A stretch of DNA of 64,000 nucleotides from NCBI GenBank assembly GCA_050084985.1, contig JBITNC010000001.1, positions 205,468,001-205,532,000 of the forward strand, written 5' to 3'. The notes beneath the pieces are model-generated. The model was not told the DNA's origin and did no database searches. It saw only the letters and a list, made by a program, of their open reading frames with translations. The DNA is from Nageia nagi (Eukaryota; Pinophyta). Position numbers and translations under genes: made by a program. Position 1 is the first letter of the stretch, and every line of letters begins with the position of its first letter. This document shows positions 33,291 to 45,361 of the stretch, one piece after another.

Positions 33291-34455
33291 GACAATCTTC
33301 TAAGCTCCTTCCTTCTTTGAATCTGGATTTTCCTATGATGTGATCATTATGAAAAACTTTCAAGGAATTCTAAGAGGATTTTTCAAAAAAGTGGATTTTT
33401 TGGTCTATTTTTTGAAAAAGATAGGGGGGTTCGAAATTTGGAAATTTTTAAAAAGTGGATTTGAACTCATGGATGGACGGATGGAAAGTAGGATTATAAG
33501 GTACTTGGCAAGTTTTGAGAGGATTTGGAGTTTTTTTAGGAGGTTTTGTGAAGGATTTGGGATTTTTGGCAAAATTTTCGATTTTCATGTCTATGGATTT
33601 TTTTGGTAGCAAAAAGTGAAAATTTCCATAGGAATGAAAAATGCCTCCTAGATTTTTGAGCACTTAAACTTGCTCAAATTGGAAAATTTCAAAGTTTAAT
33701 TGTGCTTGGAATATGCCCTTCCATGCTATGAAACCATAAATTCGATATTTGAGCAAAATTTGATATTCTTCCTCAAGGTAGGCGCTAGTTTTCACTTGTA
33801 TGGATTTCCACTGACATGAAAACCTGCAGCTGGCCTTTAGGTGCCTTAAATGTGCTCAAAATTGAAAATTTGAACGTTTAAATGTGTTTGGAATAGCCCT
33901 TATCATGCAAATATGCCAAAAAATTTGACTTTTGAGCAAATTTGCACTTATCCCTCCAACTTAGGCGCTGATTTTCACTCAATGGTATGAAAACTTGCGC
34001 CTAGCTTCTTGGGCCTTAAACTTGCTCAAATGACATTTTTGTAGACCAAATGTTTTAATGGCAATTTCCTCATGCAAGGAAGTGCTCAAACTTGAATTTG
34101 GACCAAATTTGTCAATTTTCCTCAATTAGGTGCTAGATTTCAGCCCTATCGATCTTCACTCGCCAAAACCTGCGCTAGATATTTGAGCCTTCAAAATTGC
34201 TCAAAAATGAAAATTTGAAAGCTTAAACCTTCTCAAAATGACCTCCTTTATGCAACTTATGTCTTCAAATTTGGTTTTGATCAAAATTATCATTTTCCTC
34301 AACTTTGGTGCTAGTTTTCACTCCATTGGAATTCATAGCATGAAAACAATGGCCTACCTTTTAGGAGGCTTAAATTGCTCAAATTCAAAATTTTGTAGAT
34401 CTAAACCTTCTTTAAATGGCCTTTTCCTGTCCAAGCCTTCAAACTTGATGTTGTG
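33290..34455 (-). repeat. D2 tandem array with a period of about 170-184 bp
   Basis: TTAAAnnTGCTCAAATT-like words recur at about 33663, 33846, 34016, 34190 and 34372. Each unit also has a TTAGGCGCTAGTTTTCACT-like segment and a TGAAAACNTGCGCC-like segment. As in D1, the array lies on the internal side of the LTR block. A short piece of the same family is at 47995-48350. Confidence 0.7.
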
Positions 34456-36345
34456 CTGCACAAACCCCCCAAAAATTTTCATTTGTGAGGGCCCTCAAAA
34501 TTAAAATTAGGAAATGCATAAAATTTGGTTCTAACTTCAAATAAATTTAAAACTTGCACTTTTGTGTCAAGTTCATGACATAATTGTGCATTTTTCAAGC
34601 TTGTCGCATGTTTTGGAGTGAGTCCTTGTGCACCCAACTCAAAACGGTGTCACAGCCCCTTGGCGTTTTCATCCTCATTCTTGCATTATCGTGTCTTAGC
34701 ATTGCATTTTGCTAGTCCCCATACTCAGAAATATGTCTCTCCCTCATTGCATTCCAAAATGTTGTTTTGATCAAAATGCAAGGAAATCATGTTTTTTACT
34801 TGTCGTTATGTTTTTAGGGGAGTCCTTTTGCATCTCACCCAAAATGTGGTGACCAAGTTAAAAAGCCACCCTTGATACTTAGCATTTTTTGGGGTCATTT
34901 TAAAGTATCGCAAATGCTTTTTAATGGCTGTCTTTTGACACTTTAACCTCAACACAATGACCAGGAAACCCATACTTAGCATTTTGGCGCAGCGAAATTT
35001 TGCATTACTATAGGATTCACTTATCATCAGGGCCATGAAAAGTTGCCACATGTTTTTGAGTAAGTCCTTTTGCACCCATCCAAAACCATGCGACCAAGGA
35101 GAAGTTTCTCATACTTAGTCATTTTTTTAGGTCACAAAGTTGTCGCATGTTTTCGGATGAGTCCTTTTTCACTTTACTAAATCCATGCGACCAAGAAGGA
35201 AAAGGACTTAGCCTTTTTTGGGCAACCATGGTTGTCGCATGCTTTTCAGCGAGTGCTTTTGGACCCTACTCAAAACATGCGACTAAATTCAAGAAGGGAA
35301 AATTGGCTAAGTGTTGGGTCCAGTTTGTTGACAAGTGGAAATTCATGCATTGGACCTTCTCCCGCTCCTATCATATGGCGACAACTGTCCTACCTGGAGG
35401 GCTATAAAAAGGAAGTCAGCCTCAGTATTTCAGTTTGCAAATTTGTCTGGATCATAGCATGGGACTAAGGGAGAAAAGCACCCTCTCTAAAACATGCAAC
35501 CTACATCAAACTTGCATTTTTCGAGATATTTCTGAATTTTTGGTCTTAGGAAGCGTGCTAGACCCCTAGGCACAAGGATTAAGATGCATGCTTTAGCACC
35601 CTCTCAAAACGGTACGACCAAGAATTGGACTTCAATGTCAACTTGGAAAATTGGCTAAGTACCTAAAGCTGGTTGCATGCTTTTCATCACATGCTTTTGG
35701 ACTCCTTAAAACCATGTGCCCTTATTTTTGCTCCATCATTTGACCCCTAGATTAACCAACCCAGAGGTGACACATGGCAGTCCAAAAATTTATAAATATC
35801 ACCTCACCCTTAGTCATTTTAATCACTTCATTTCAGGTTTGCCACCCTTTCCCCAGTCGCACCATTCCTAATACATGCTTGTGCACCCATCTCAAACAAT
35901 GCGCCAAGGAGAAATAGGGTGCTTTATGGGACGTTGTGCATCCAGTTAGCCTTTTTTCAAATAACGCATTTTAGTATAGACCCTAAATCTAGTCGCATGT
36001 TTTTCAAGTTGTGCTCAAGCAATCATCCAGATCCATGCACCCACAAGAAGAATTATGTTCGAAATTTTGACTAAGTGACCCTAGGCCGAGTCGCATGCTT
36101 TTCAAGCTGTGCTCAAGCATTCATCCAAAACCGTGCACCCAAGATCACAGGGTGAAACTGTTCAAGTGTGAGACGCCAGGAGTTGAGAGGAGAAGAAGAC
36201 AAGTGGCAAGCATGCACCCTGCCATGCATTCATCCTCCATGCATCTCATATAAAGGGGGAAGCAACTATCATTAGGGGTGTTGGACGTCCTACAGCCCAA
36301 ATCTACGCGTCTGACTCTGCCTTGCTGCATCTTTCACAACATTCA
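34456..36345 (+). repeat. Hairpin-repeat block H2 with several TATA boxes
   Basis: About ten units. In the best preserved, GTCGCATG (35142-35149 and 35234-35241) pairs perfectly with CATGCGAC (35184-35191 and 35276-35283), always 42 nt start to start. Degenerate copies with the same geometry are at 34603/34645 and 35045/35087. TATA-like boxes occur near 35409 (TATAAAAAG), 35790 (TATAAATATC) and 36249 (TATAAAGGGG). The last lies about 140 bp before the ORF at 36388. Confidence 0.65.
36249..36258 (+). promoter_or_regulatory. TATA-like box upstream of the 36.4 kb ORF
   Basis: TATAAAGGGG, followed by a G/C-richer leader to the ATG at 36388. It is the nearest of the TATA boxes in the hairpin block and the likeliest core promoter of this retroelement. 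The start site is not determinable by eye. Confidence 0.45.
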
Positions 36346-36387
36346 GAGCTGTCTCTAGGGTTTTCCTGCAGTATTCAGACATCTTGC

Positions 36388-39300
36388 ATGGCTTCCAGTA
36401 TTAGACCACCTCCATCAAGGGCCAGGAAGATTCAAGGCCAGCTCTTAGAAAGACATGTGACCAAAAGCTAGATGACCCAGCTTTCGAAAGAAAGCTTGAT
36501 TGAGTTTTAGGAGAGAGAGATGCCAGAGCTCTCTGAAGCCAAGTTCAAGGGGAGATATATCTTTGTCGGTGATATAGACTGGGGAAACTTAGACCCTATC
36601 CAGACGTTAGCCTCCACAGCCTCCATCAACAAGGAGGACTTATCAGAAGAGCTCATCCATACATGTGGCTTGTTCAACGCCACTATGATGCCCTTTGCAG
36701 TACCTTTTCCTGACTTGTGCTACGAAGTATCCAAGAAGTGTGAATATGACAAGAGTCCTACAGGACATCGAGGGAAATGTGATCATGGATTTCTCCCCTA
36801 CAAGAATTGAAGCAACTTTTGGCTAGAGAAGATACAAAGACGATTATACATTGGCATACTCTGAGGAATTCCACAATTCTACAGCCCAACCCGGGGACTA
36901 CATTCGGCCCTGGTTGCTGGAAGATTATTAGAATCTTCAAGGCCAGAGGTTGGTTAGCACACGCAGAAAGGAGTTCTTGCTTGTTGTGGCTAAGTTGATC
37001 ACCCTCTTATCAAGGGTCACTGGTCAGGAGAATGACACTAAGTATCAAAGGGAGTTCACGGGCTTCATTGCAGTTATCAGCTCGGGGAGAGCTATACGAT
37101 GAGCTAGGGTAATCAGTGATGCCCTACGCGATCAGTTAGCATATTTTGGTTCCTCGAAGAGATTATATATGAACTCTTATCTTGTGTACTTGTTACTGCA
37201 CGGCAAGGTCAGATCCAGGGAATTGGCTGACGAGAGACATTTGGGACAAAAGAACACCCTTGTGTGGTGAGCCTATCCAAAGTGGTGGTATCAGAACAAG
37301 TTCCAACATTTCTGTGAAAGGAATGATCATTGGGAGTATGATATCTACAAAAATATCAAAGGGGAATCCGTAGTGAAGAGGATTTCTGATGCAGCTATCC
37401 AAGCTATCAACCTACATGCAGATTTCTTTCTGCAAGATGCAGACCATACATACATCAAAGTCTATGGCTCAAAGGAGCAACCCCTGCTCCTGCCAACATA
37501 CGCCAATGACAAGCTGATCCTCATGGACTTTGCTAGGCAGCTTTTATTCTTGAAGGAGAAAGTCTAGAAAAAGAAGAATGCAACAATCAATTTGCCTAGC
37601 TCTATTGCCAAGTATGTGTGTCAGACGTGGGTGGAGGCAACCAGCATGAAGGAGTTGCAGCAATATGCCTTTTCCAAGGAGACGGTTACAAGAAAATATG
37701 ATCCTAAGGGTGTAACTGCTCGTTTCTTTGACATTGCATTCCACAAGCCCATCACATTTCCGCATAAGTCTATTGCACAAATAGATGCTCTTCTGAGCAA
37801 GAAAAAGGTTCCCCTCCAAGCAGAAAAGCCACCTCAAAGACCCCGAACTACAAAGCCCAGATCGAAGGAGGTCTCTCTCATCTCCTTCCCCTGCTCATAC
37901 TGCATCTACACCAAGCAAGACATCCTTGCTTCCTCTTGGAAAGAGGAAAGAGACTCCGAGGAAACATGTTCCAGGTCCTAGCAAGCGCACTGCAGTCATA
38001 GATGATCTTAAGGACACTGGCTATCATGCCCTCTCCTTGGATGTGTTGGATGATGTAGTGGGTGAGGCTTGTGCTAGTGATTCACCCACTGAAGTAGTCT
38101 CTTCCAGACTTAACTCATTTTCTTGGATGCAGGGAGAAAGTTCCCCCTTTACAACCAAGTTCTAGTTCCAGTTCTAAACGTTCCACTTCTTCTTCCGATG
38201 AAGAGACTGACGAAGAGCCTAGTCGTATAGTGGAAGATTCTAGAGAAGAATCAGAAAGCCATGACGGAAGAGAAGAAAAAGATGATGATGATGATGGTGC
38301 TACTGATGTTCTCAAGCAAGAGGATGTAGCTGTAGGTGCCTTTGCACCCGATGAGATGGAGTTGAAACTCTCCCGAATGATAATGAGATAGTGGACGTTG
38401 GAACATATGATGATGACATCCAGATCGTTGGAGAAAAATGTGCCAAAGAAGCAGGTGCCTCCAAACCCTCTCTTGCTGAGCATAGGAAGAAGTCCCCTTC
38501 CACATCACATAAGTCCTACACAAAGAGGAAGAACCATGAGAGATCTCCCCAACAGCGGAAAAAGGGTATATCTATAGACGGTAATGTAGGAGATGATGAA
38601 GATAGAGAGACTGAGGAGCAGAAGAAAAGAAGGCAGGAAGAGCACCAAGGTAAGGAGATCACCATCGTTCAGACCACTTCAGCGAAAGAGGTCAAGAAGA
38701 TTGACAAAGGATGGTTGGTTCAAATATTTCCTCCTCAGCCAACAACCAAGCATCCAGATCTTGACATGGATGCCTACCTTAGAGCCCTCAGCATGAGCAC
38801 GTTTCATGATGAAGATATAGATGAGGACCTGTGCTCGAAGGATGAGGAAGAAGAACTCTCGGACGGTGAGAAGATACGAAGGGTTGACACTTTTGTCTCC
38901 ACTTCTAGAAAAGAAATCTCCATCAGCCATTGTTATTCGAAGGAGAAACACCCTCAAAGACCAGAGGACTATGTCATTGAGACATTCAAGATGCCCATGA
39001 AGCTGGGATTGACAGCCCGAAAACACAGTCACGCAAACTGCTGCAGTCATGGAGCAGGAAGGCTACGAAGCCAAAAAGGAGATGAAGAGATTAAAAAGGG
39101 AACTCACAGCTAGCAAGAAAATCATTAAGGAGTTCCAAAAGGTCAGTACCACCACCTTAGATCTGCAGAAGCAAACCTCCTTCCACAAGGGATGGGAAGT
39201 GGTGAAGAAGCAACTAAAGAAGGAAGTGATGGAAGCCATTGAGAGACTGTCTTCTCGAATTTACAGGCTCCTTGCTGAAGGTGTAGAAATCAGGGATCTC

Positions 39301-39863
39301 AAAGTACAAATTTCAGCACACCTTGGCACCATGAATGGTCATCTTCCCAATGTCTCCCATTTGCAGCATATTTATGTTGCAGTCCCGAAAAGCTAGTCTA
39401 CTGCCATGAGTTCACCTATCATCATGATTGGTTGAACCACGCATTTGAAAAGTGCAATATGGCCTTGAAAATCAAAATCCCCTTGAGAAAGGAGGTCGAG
39501 GAACAAATGAGTGAATGTCTATCAACTCAAGTTCGAAGGGGAGGACAACAATGTGAGAAAGGAGGCAATATTGGCAAAAGCTCAAAATCTGTTGCAGGAA
39601 CATCTTGATGTCGATGATCTCTGCTTGCTGAAGGCAGGGCATCCTATCGTCCATGAGAGGCGGATGGTCATCTGGAGGCACCAGATGTAGGCTACTTCCA
39701 AGAAGATAGATGATTATTTTTGGCAGGATGGTAGTACCGTCGACATGATTTCCAAGGGCATGCGGAAGACTATGGCATTCTTCTAGGAGACCATTGAATC
39801 GTACAATCTTACCAGCGAGGAGTGGAGCTCCGCCAGTATCAGATTAGATCTAGCCTGGGTCTG
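36388..39863 (+). pseudogene. Decayed long ORF of an unclassified retroelement (F family)
   Basis: From ATG 36388 (MASSIRPPPSRARKIQ) sense can be followed through several frames to about 39863. The N-terminal third is globular with no known motif (for example EFTGFIAVISSGRAI, ARVISDALRDQLAYFGSSKR, MNSYLVYLLLHGK). The middle (38160-38900) is serine-rich and very acidic with poly-Asp, then Lys/Glu-rich. The last part has a coiled coil (39049-39396: EAKKEMKRLKRELTASKKI). At least six stops or frame changes inactivate it. There are no protease, RT or integrase motifs. A gag-like or structural protein of a non-autonomous element is my inference. A plant mobile-domain-like ORF is an alternative I cannot exclude. 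Confidence 0.5.
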
Positions 39864-39869
39864 ATCCAC

Positions 39870-40528
39870 CCGTATATCCTACCTATGGTATCATTTCATT
39901 TGTTTAATGAATACTTGATGATGGTTGTTATGTCAGACTTTATTTCATTTGATTTGACTGGTGTAGGGATGAGGTTTTGCTCCTGCAAGATCAGATCTAT
40001 CAAACTCATTCATGGCTCTGACCGGTGCAAGGATGAGGTTTTGCTCCCGCCGGTTTAGATGTCAGACTCGTCAAACTTTTATTGCATATCTGATTTACTT
40101 TTGCATAGATTAAGGGTAGATTAGATGCATTTTGACGGTGGCATTTATATTTTGTCAGCTTTTAGATGCCACTTGCATAGTTTTGTGTGAACAATCTGAT
40201 TTTGTATTGGTGTGAGTGTTGCATGTGTGCACACCATATCAGATTTGATGCCTTTAAGGCAACACTTCTAGTGGCCTATTTATACCCCATTCGGGCCATT
40301 TAGAAGGGGATTTTTGACACTAGGGATTCTTGCATTGGATCTTTGCATATAGGATATTTATATTGAAGAATATATGCAATTTTGCACTTGGATTATTGCA
40401 TGATTTTTACGCATCGTTGCATATGTGAGACTCTGCACTTAATGGAAATATTGAATGTTCAAGCTCTTATATCTTTGAGATTCTGGCTATAAGTTTTTAT
40501 GTTTGTAATAATTTTGGAGCCATTGCAT
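39870..40528 (+). repeat. F3 LTR-like block, left part (interrupted by element A)
   Basis: Contains two copies of GGATGAGGTTTTGCTCC (near 39967 and 40030), AAGGCAACACTTCTAG and TATA-like CCTATTTATACCCC near 40278, the same module order as F1, F2 and D1. It is split at 40528 by chromovirus A and continues at 47211. Confidence 0.5.
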
Positions 40529-41190
40529 TGCAATATCCCAAAAATAAATATTTTTGTAAATGTCTCCTACACTTAATTATAAAAGTGGAAAAGGGGTTCA
40601 TGTGACTAGGAGACATAACTTAAGTTGTGTTTATTTATGCTTTATATTTTTATTTTTTGTAATAAGGTACTTTAAGTGATTTTAGGGTTAGGAGATGTCA
40701 ACTCCAAATTAGAACCTCATTCTATAAAAGGAAGTGAGCATCTCATTTGGAGCATGTTATGTGATATAAGAATTGAATATTGAAACCCTAGAGTTTCCAT
40801 GAGTTGAGATTGCAGGTCTTGCTCATTCCCATAGTGCATTGGAGGTGCATGGTTGGGGACTTGGCAATATCATTGAAGGTGTTATTGCCCTAAAATATCA
40901 AAAATACAAAAAGAGGCATCTGTGAGTGGTTCGTGGCATTTCTTTTGTGGAGGGATTCACTCAGTTTGGAAAGTTTGTATCTGCATTTTTAGTTTCGTGA
41001 GGATTCCATTTGTCCATTCCAGCTTGTCTTGGTTTGGAAATATTTAATATATGATACTGGCTGATTTCTCCTCATAGTAGTGTTATTTTATGAGCAATTT
41101 CTGAGTTATTTTATTGCTGCAATTTATTTCTGCATTTTTATATTGAGGGTTTGCTAGAAATAAAGAAATAAAAATAAAGAGAACATCACA
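40529..41190 (+). repeat. Element A 5' LTR
   Basis: Begins TGCAATATCCC (the 3' LTR begins TGTAATGTCCC) and ends GAACATCACA. TATA box TATAAAAG at 40733-40740. Confidence 0.93.
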
Positions 41191-41192
41191 AG

Positions 41193-41204
41193 TGGTATCA
41201 GAGC
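41193..41204 (+). other. Primer-binding site of element A
   Basis: TGGTATCAGAGC, complementary to initiator tRNA-Met, two bases after the LTR end. Confidence 0.9.
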
Positions 41205-41793
41205 CACGTTCTTGCCAGCCTGTGGTTAGATCTAACATTTTTCAAAGATTTGGAGTTAGAGTTTTTGCAAATAATTCAGATCTTCAGTTTCCAGCATCTG
41301 GGTATTGAAGAAATTTGGGTGATCTGCATTTTAAAAGTAATTTTCGGAGTCAAAAAGGCATTTTTTTAAGAAATCTGCTTCCTAGACTAAGTCGTCTAGG
41401 TTTGGAAGAAAAAAATTTGCAGGATTGAAAGCTATTTTCAAGCCCAAAAAGTCTTGATCTAAAAATTTGCTTGAGAATTCAAGGTAGAATTGGATTTTTG
41501 TGTTTTCTTTGAATTAGGGTTTTCAGAAAAATTAGGGATTATAAAAATCTTTTTGTGGGTATTTCAGATTCATGTTAAAAAGTGCTTTTCTATGGTGAAA
41601 ATTTACACCCTGGTGAAAATTGCGGATTTTTAGGGGATTCGCGGATTTTTAGGGATGTGTATTAGAAAATAAAAATTGCAGATTTGGATACCCTTTTGGC
41701 CAAATTGAAGATTTGTGGCTTCAGAAAAAATTTGGTGGTAAGAATTTTTCAATATTTCAGAATTCCATTCTTTTGAAGGTTTGATAGGGTTTT

Positions 41794-42948
41794 ATGCATC
41801 GTCCCCTTATTCATCAGTATTTTACTAGAAAAAACAAACTTGCTTTGGAAATGGCAAACAGGGCAGAGGATGAGGAGCCCCAAAGGCCAGTTGATAGGAC
41901 TGAGCAAAAGTTCGATGCCCTACTTAACATGCTGCAAAGAACGGTGTCCTTACAAGAGACAAATCAGCAAGAATTGAGGGCAGGTTTGGGCAAGCCAAAT
42001 GGCACAAGGAGGGTAGGAGAAAGGGGAAAAAACAACAATGGACATGAGTCATCATCTAATTCACATACTCCCTTGCCTAGGCCACCCAAGCCTATGTTTC
42101 TTGCTCCACCATCTTCACCAGAGGAAGATGAGGTAACTGATGAATTAGATGAATGGTTTGCTGTTTATAGTAATAAATCTGAAGGTTTTAGGGCAACAGT
42201 TTCTTTTGATAAATATTTGAAGATTGTGGGTAAATCTGTTGTTGAGGCTAAAAAAGAGAAAAAGAAACCCTTATTGCATCAAAAGGTGACCATTCCCTCA
42301 TTTAATGGTCAAGATGGTCTCACAGCTAGGGCATGGCTTCAAAAATTGCAAACTTATTTTTCCTTGGAGCCTATTTCTGAAGTTGATGCAGTTCAGATTG
42401 CTACACTTCACCTTGAGGGTAGTGCTTACTCATGGTGGCATCATGGGTTAGTAACCCAAGGGCACAGTGATATTGATACATTTGATGAGTTTTGTGTTAG
42501 GGTTTTGAACAGGTTTGAAAAAAGGAATGTGGAAGAGTATTTTAAGGAGCTTGCCACTTTGAAGCAAACTTCATCCATTCATGCCTATGTGGAGGAGTTT
42601 GAGCAACTTTCAGTTCAGGTACAAAACATATCACCCAAGAGGATAATTTTTCTTTTTATGGATGGTTTATTGGAACCTTTGAAAGGGCTAGTTAAGGCTT
42701 TTGAGCCAGTTACTCTTGATGATGCCATTAAGAGGGCTTTGAACTTGGAATTTGTTTTACCTCCTAGGCAGAAATATGTTGCACATAACACATCTATTAG
42801 ACCACATTTTGCAGCTAGGAAAACAGGTATTGGACAGCAGTATGGACAATCAGGAAATCTCACGCAGCAAGGTGGAAATGAAAGGAATTTTTATGGCAAG
42901 AATCCCATGCATAGAGAGGGTTTCAGGATCTGGTTTTCAGCCATCTAA
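41794..42948 (+). CDS. Element A gag (capsid polyprotein)
   Basis: 384 codons from ATG. The retrotransposon-gag core spans roughly residues 165-330 ([70 protein letters not shown]). The N-terminus is charged. This frame stops at 42948, but the natural continuation, including the zinc knuckle, is in the next frame (+1) beginning near 42920, so gag has a frame break or a programmed shift just before its nucleocapsid part. It packages element RNA in cytoplasmic particles. Confidence 0.9.
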   Translation: MHRPLIHQYFTRKNKLALEMANRAEDEEPQRPVDRTEQKFDALLNMLQRTVSLQETNQQELRAGLGKPNGTRRVGERGKNNNGHESSSNSHTPLPRPPKPMFLAPPSSPEEDEVTDELDEWFAVYSNKSEGFRATVSFDKYLKIVGKSVVEAKKEKKKPLLHQKVTIPSFNGQDGLTARAWLQKLQTYFSLEPISEVDAVQIATLHLEGSAYSWWHHGLVTQGHSDIDTFDEFCVRVLNRFEKRNVEEYFKELATLKQTSSIHAYVEEFEQLSVQVQNISPKRIIFLFMDGLLEPLKGLVKAFEPVTLDDAIKRALNLEFVLPPRQKYVAHNTSIRPHFAARKTGIGQQYGQSGNLTQQGGNERNFYGKNPMHREGFRIWFSAI

Positions 42949-45361
42949 TAAGCCCCCAAATGGACCACGCTTAACACAAGAAGAGAAAGATGAGCTAAGG
43001 AAACAAAACAAGTATTTCATATGCAAGTCTCCTTGGCAAAGAGGTCATAAATGTAGAGAAGGAGGTATGAAAATCATTGAATTACATTCTGATTCTGATT
43101 CTGATAATTCTGATTTTTATGAGGCAGATGAGACACCTTTGAAAGAGGAAGCACAAAGGGAGTATGAGGAAGTTCCTGAAGGTTCCCTAGCCACTTTGAG
43201 TGGGTTGAATCAGTTTCGCACTATTAAAGTACCAGGTAGATCTTTTGATGAGAAGGTTATTGTTTTAATAGATGGTGGTGCTACTTACAATTTTGTTGAT
43301 GAGAAGTTTGCCACTAGAAAGAATCTTCCTACAGCTATCATTTCTGGTTTTAGTGTTGCTATTGGCAATGGTGATCTTATCACTTGCAACAAAGTGGTAA
43401 GAAACATAAAAATTAATTTTGGCAACATGGAAGTAGATGAGCAATTCTTTGTTTTTCCCTTAGGAGGCATTCCACATATGGTTTTGGGTGTGCAATGGTT
43501 ATATTCACTTGGTGATTATGTTACTAATTATCAAAAATTAGAACTGAAATTTGTGCTTGAAGGGAAAGATGTGGTGTTGCAAGGAATAAAGGAAAATGGG
43601 CCAAAAGATTCTTACAAAATTTTGGATGTCTCTTGCAAAAGAATGGAGAGAATGATGAGGCATAGAGACATTGAATGGGCAGTTGTAATTTTCAATATAG
43701 AAGGGAAAAAATCAACCACTTATCATCCTAAAATTCAAAGTTTGCTACAAAAACATCTTAAGGTATTTTCTGACCTACCTAAAGGTTTGCCACCTAGTAG
43801 AGGTTTTCAGCATGTTATTGAATTGGAAGCAAATAGTAAACCTATTATAATAAAACCTTATAGGCATCCAAAGGTTTTTAAAGATGAGATTGAGAAAACA
43901 ATTGCTGAATTGCTTGAGAGTGGACACATTAGACCTAGTTGTAGTCCTTTTGCCTCACCTATTGTTTTAGTGAAAAAGAAGGATGGAACTATGAGAATGT
44001 GCATTGATTATAGGGCATTGAATAAAAAAACCATAAAAAATAGATATCCTATTCCTAGAGTTGATGAATTGATAGATGAGTTACATGGGGCTAAGTATTT
44101 TTCAAAAATTGATCTTAGATCAGGATATCATCAAATTCGTATGAAGGATGAGGATGTGTATAAAACAGCATTTAGATGCCATTGTGGACACTATGAGTTT
44201 ATGGTTATGCCTTTTGGATTGACTAATGCACCTGCCACTTTTCAATCAGCCATGAATCAAATTTTCAGTCAGCATTTGAGGCGCTTTGTCTTGGTATTTT
44301 TTGATGATATTTTGGTATATAGCAAAAATTGGGATGATCATTTACAACATTTAGATTCAGTTTTGAGCATTTTAGGACAGCAAGAGTTTTATGCAAAAGA
44401 ATCTAAGTGTGAATTTGCTATGACTGAAATTTTGTACTTGGGGCATATTATTTGCAAAGATGGGGTGAAAGTTGATCAAGCTAAAGTTTCAGCTGTACAA
44501 ATATGGCCTATACCATCCAACCTAACAGAATTGAGAGGTTTTGTGGGATTATGCAGTTACTACAGGAGGTTCATTAAGGGGTTTTCATCTTTGGCTGCTT
44601 CCCTTACTGAATTGACTAAGAAAGGGGCTTTTTCATGGTCTAATGAGGCTCTTCTAAGTTTTCTAAAGTTGAAGGATGTAATGACTTTTACTCCTTTACT
44701 TGCTATTCCTGATTTTTCTGTTGCTTTTACTATTGCTTGTGATGCTTCAGGTGCTGGAGTTGGAGCTGTACTTATGCAACAAGGACGCCCCATTGCCTAT
44801 GAGAGTAGAAAGCTCTCAAATGTGGAGAAAACTTTCAGCATCTATGATAAAGAGATGCTAGCTATCATACATGCCTTGACCAAATTCAAGCAATACTTGG
44901 TGTGTGGCAAGTTTGTGGTCAAAACTGATCATAACAATTTGAAATACTTCTTGGGACAAGCTGAACTAAATGAAAGACAACAAAAATTGGTAACAAAGTT
45001 GCAATTATATGATTTTGAAATTGAATTTGTAAAGGGTAAGAAGAATTCAGCAGCTGATGCACTTTCTAGGCACCCTACTTTTCATTCTCTTTCCATTATT
45101 TCTGCTGATTGGAAAGTAAAAATTATGGCTGAATATGCGAAGAATGATTTTTGCTCTAAACTAATAAATGGGCAAGTTGAAGATGATAGGTTCAGCCATA
45201 AAGAAGGACTGATTTTCTGCAAGGGAAGAGTGTTTTTAGTACCTGAATCAAAGTTGAAACAAACTTTAATGACAGCCATGCATGATGCTCCACTTGTAGG
45301 CCATCCAGGTTCTACAAGACTTACAAACAAGTTAGAGAAAGATTCTATTGGAAGGGTTTGA
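42752..45361 (+). CDS. Element A pol: nucleocapsid tail, protease, RT and RNase H
   Basis: 869 codons in frame 2; the residues before about 42920 are probably not translated from this ATG. The zinc knuckle is degenerate ([14 protein letters not shown], first Cys replaced by Tyr). The protease site is [10 protein letters not shown] near codon 174, a DGG form seen in plant gypsy elements. RT runs about codons 370-560, with the catalytic FFDDILVYS near codons 516-524. RNase H follows ([23 protein letters not shown]). The frame then enters the integrase zinc-binding region ([10 protein letters not shown]) and breaks near 45340, ending at a stop that is not native. RT and RNase H look intact. Confidence 0.93.
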   Translation: MFYLLGRNMLHITHLLDHILQLGKQVLDSSMDNQEISRSKVEMKGIFMARIPCIERVSGSGFQPSNKPPNGPRLTQEEKDELRKQNKYFICKSPWQRGHKCREGGMKIIELHSDSDSDNSDFYEADETPLKEEAQREYEEVPEGSLATLSGLNQFRTIKVPGRSFDEKVIVLIDGGATYNFVDEKFATRKNLPTAIISGFSVAIGNGDLITCNKVVRNIKINFGNMEVDEQFFVFPLGGIPHMVLGVQWLYSLGDYVTNYQKLELKFVLEGKDVVLQGIKENGPKDSYKILDVSCKRMERMMRHRDIEWAVVIFNIEGKKSTTYHPKIQSLLQKHLKVFSDLPKGLPPSRGFQHVIELEANSKPIIIKPYRHPKVFKDEIEKTIAELLESGHIRPSCSPFASPIVLVKKKDGTMRMCIDYRALNKKTIKNRYPIPRVDELIDELHGAKYFSKIDLRSGYHQIRMKDEDVYKTAFRCHCGHYEFMVMPFGLTNAPATFQSAMNQIFSQHLRRFVLVFFDDILVYSKNWDDHLQHLDSVLSILGQQEFYAKESKCEFAMTEILYLGHIICKDGVKVDQAKVSAVQIWPIPSNLTELRGFVGLCSYYRRFIKGFSSLAASLTELTKKGAFSWSNEALLSFLKLKDVMTFTPLLAIPDFSVAFTIACDASGAGVGAVLMQQGRPIAYESRKLSNVEKTFSIYDKEMLAIIHALTKFKQYLVCGKFVVKTDHNNLKYFLGQAELNERQQKLVTKLQLYDFEIEFVKGKKNSAADALSRHPTFHSLSIISADWKVKIMAEYAKNDFCSKLINGQVEDDRFSHKEGLIFCKGRVFLVPESKLKQTLMTAMHDAPLVGHPGSTRLTNKLEKDSIGRV

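Noticed and set aside
33340-33663. Overlapping ORFs on both strands rich in Phe, Lys and Gly
   Set aside because: They come from the D2 tandem repeat, where homopurine and homopyrimidine runs leave both strands open.
38282-38300. GAT microsatellite
   Set aside because: A short run encoding poly-Asp in the acidic part of the 36.4 kb ORF, not an independent repeat locus.
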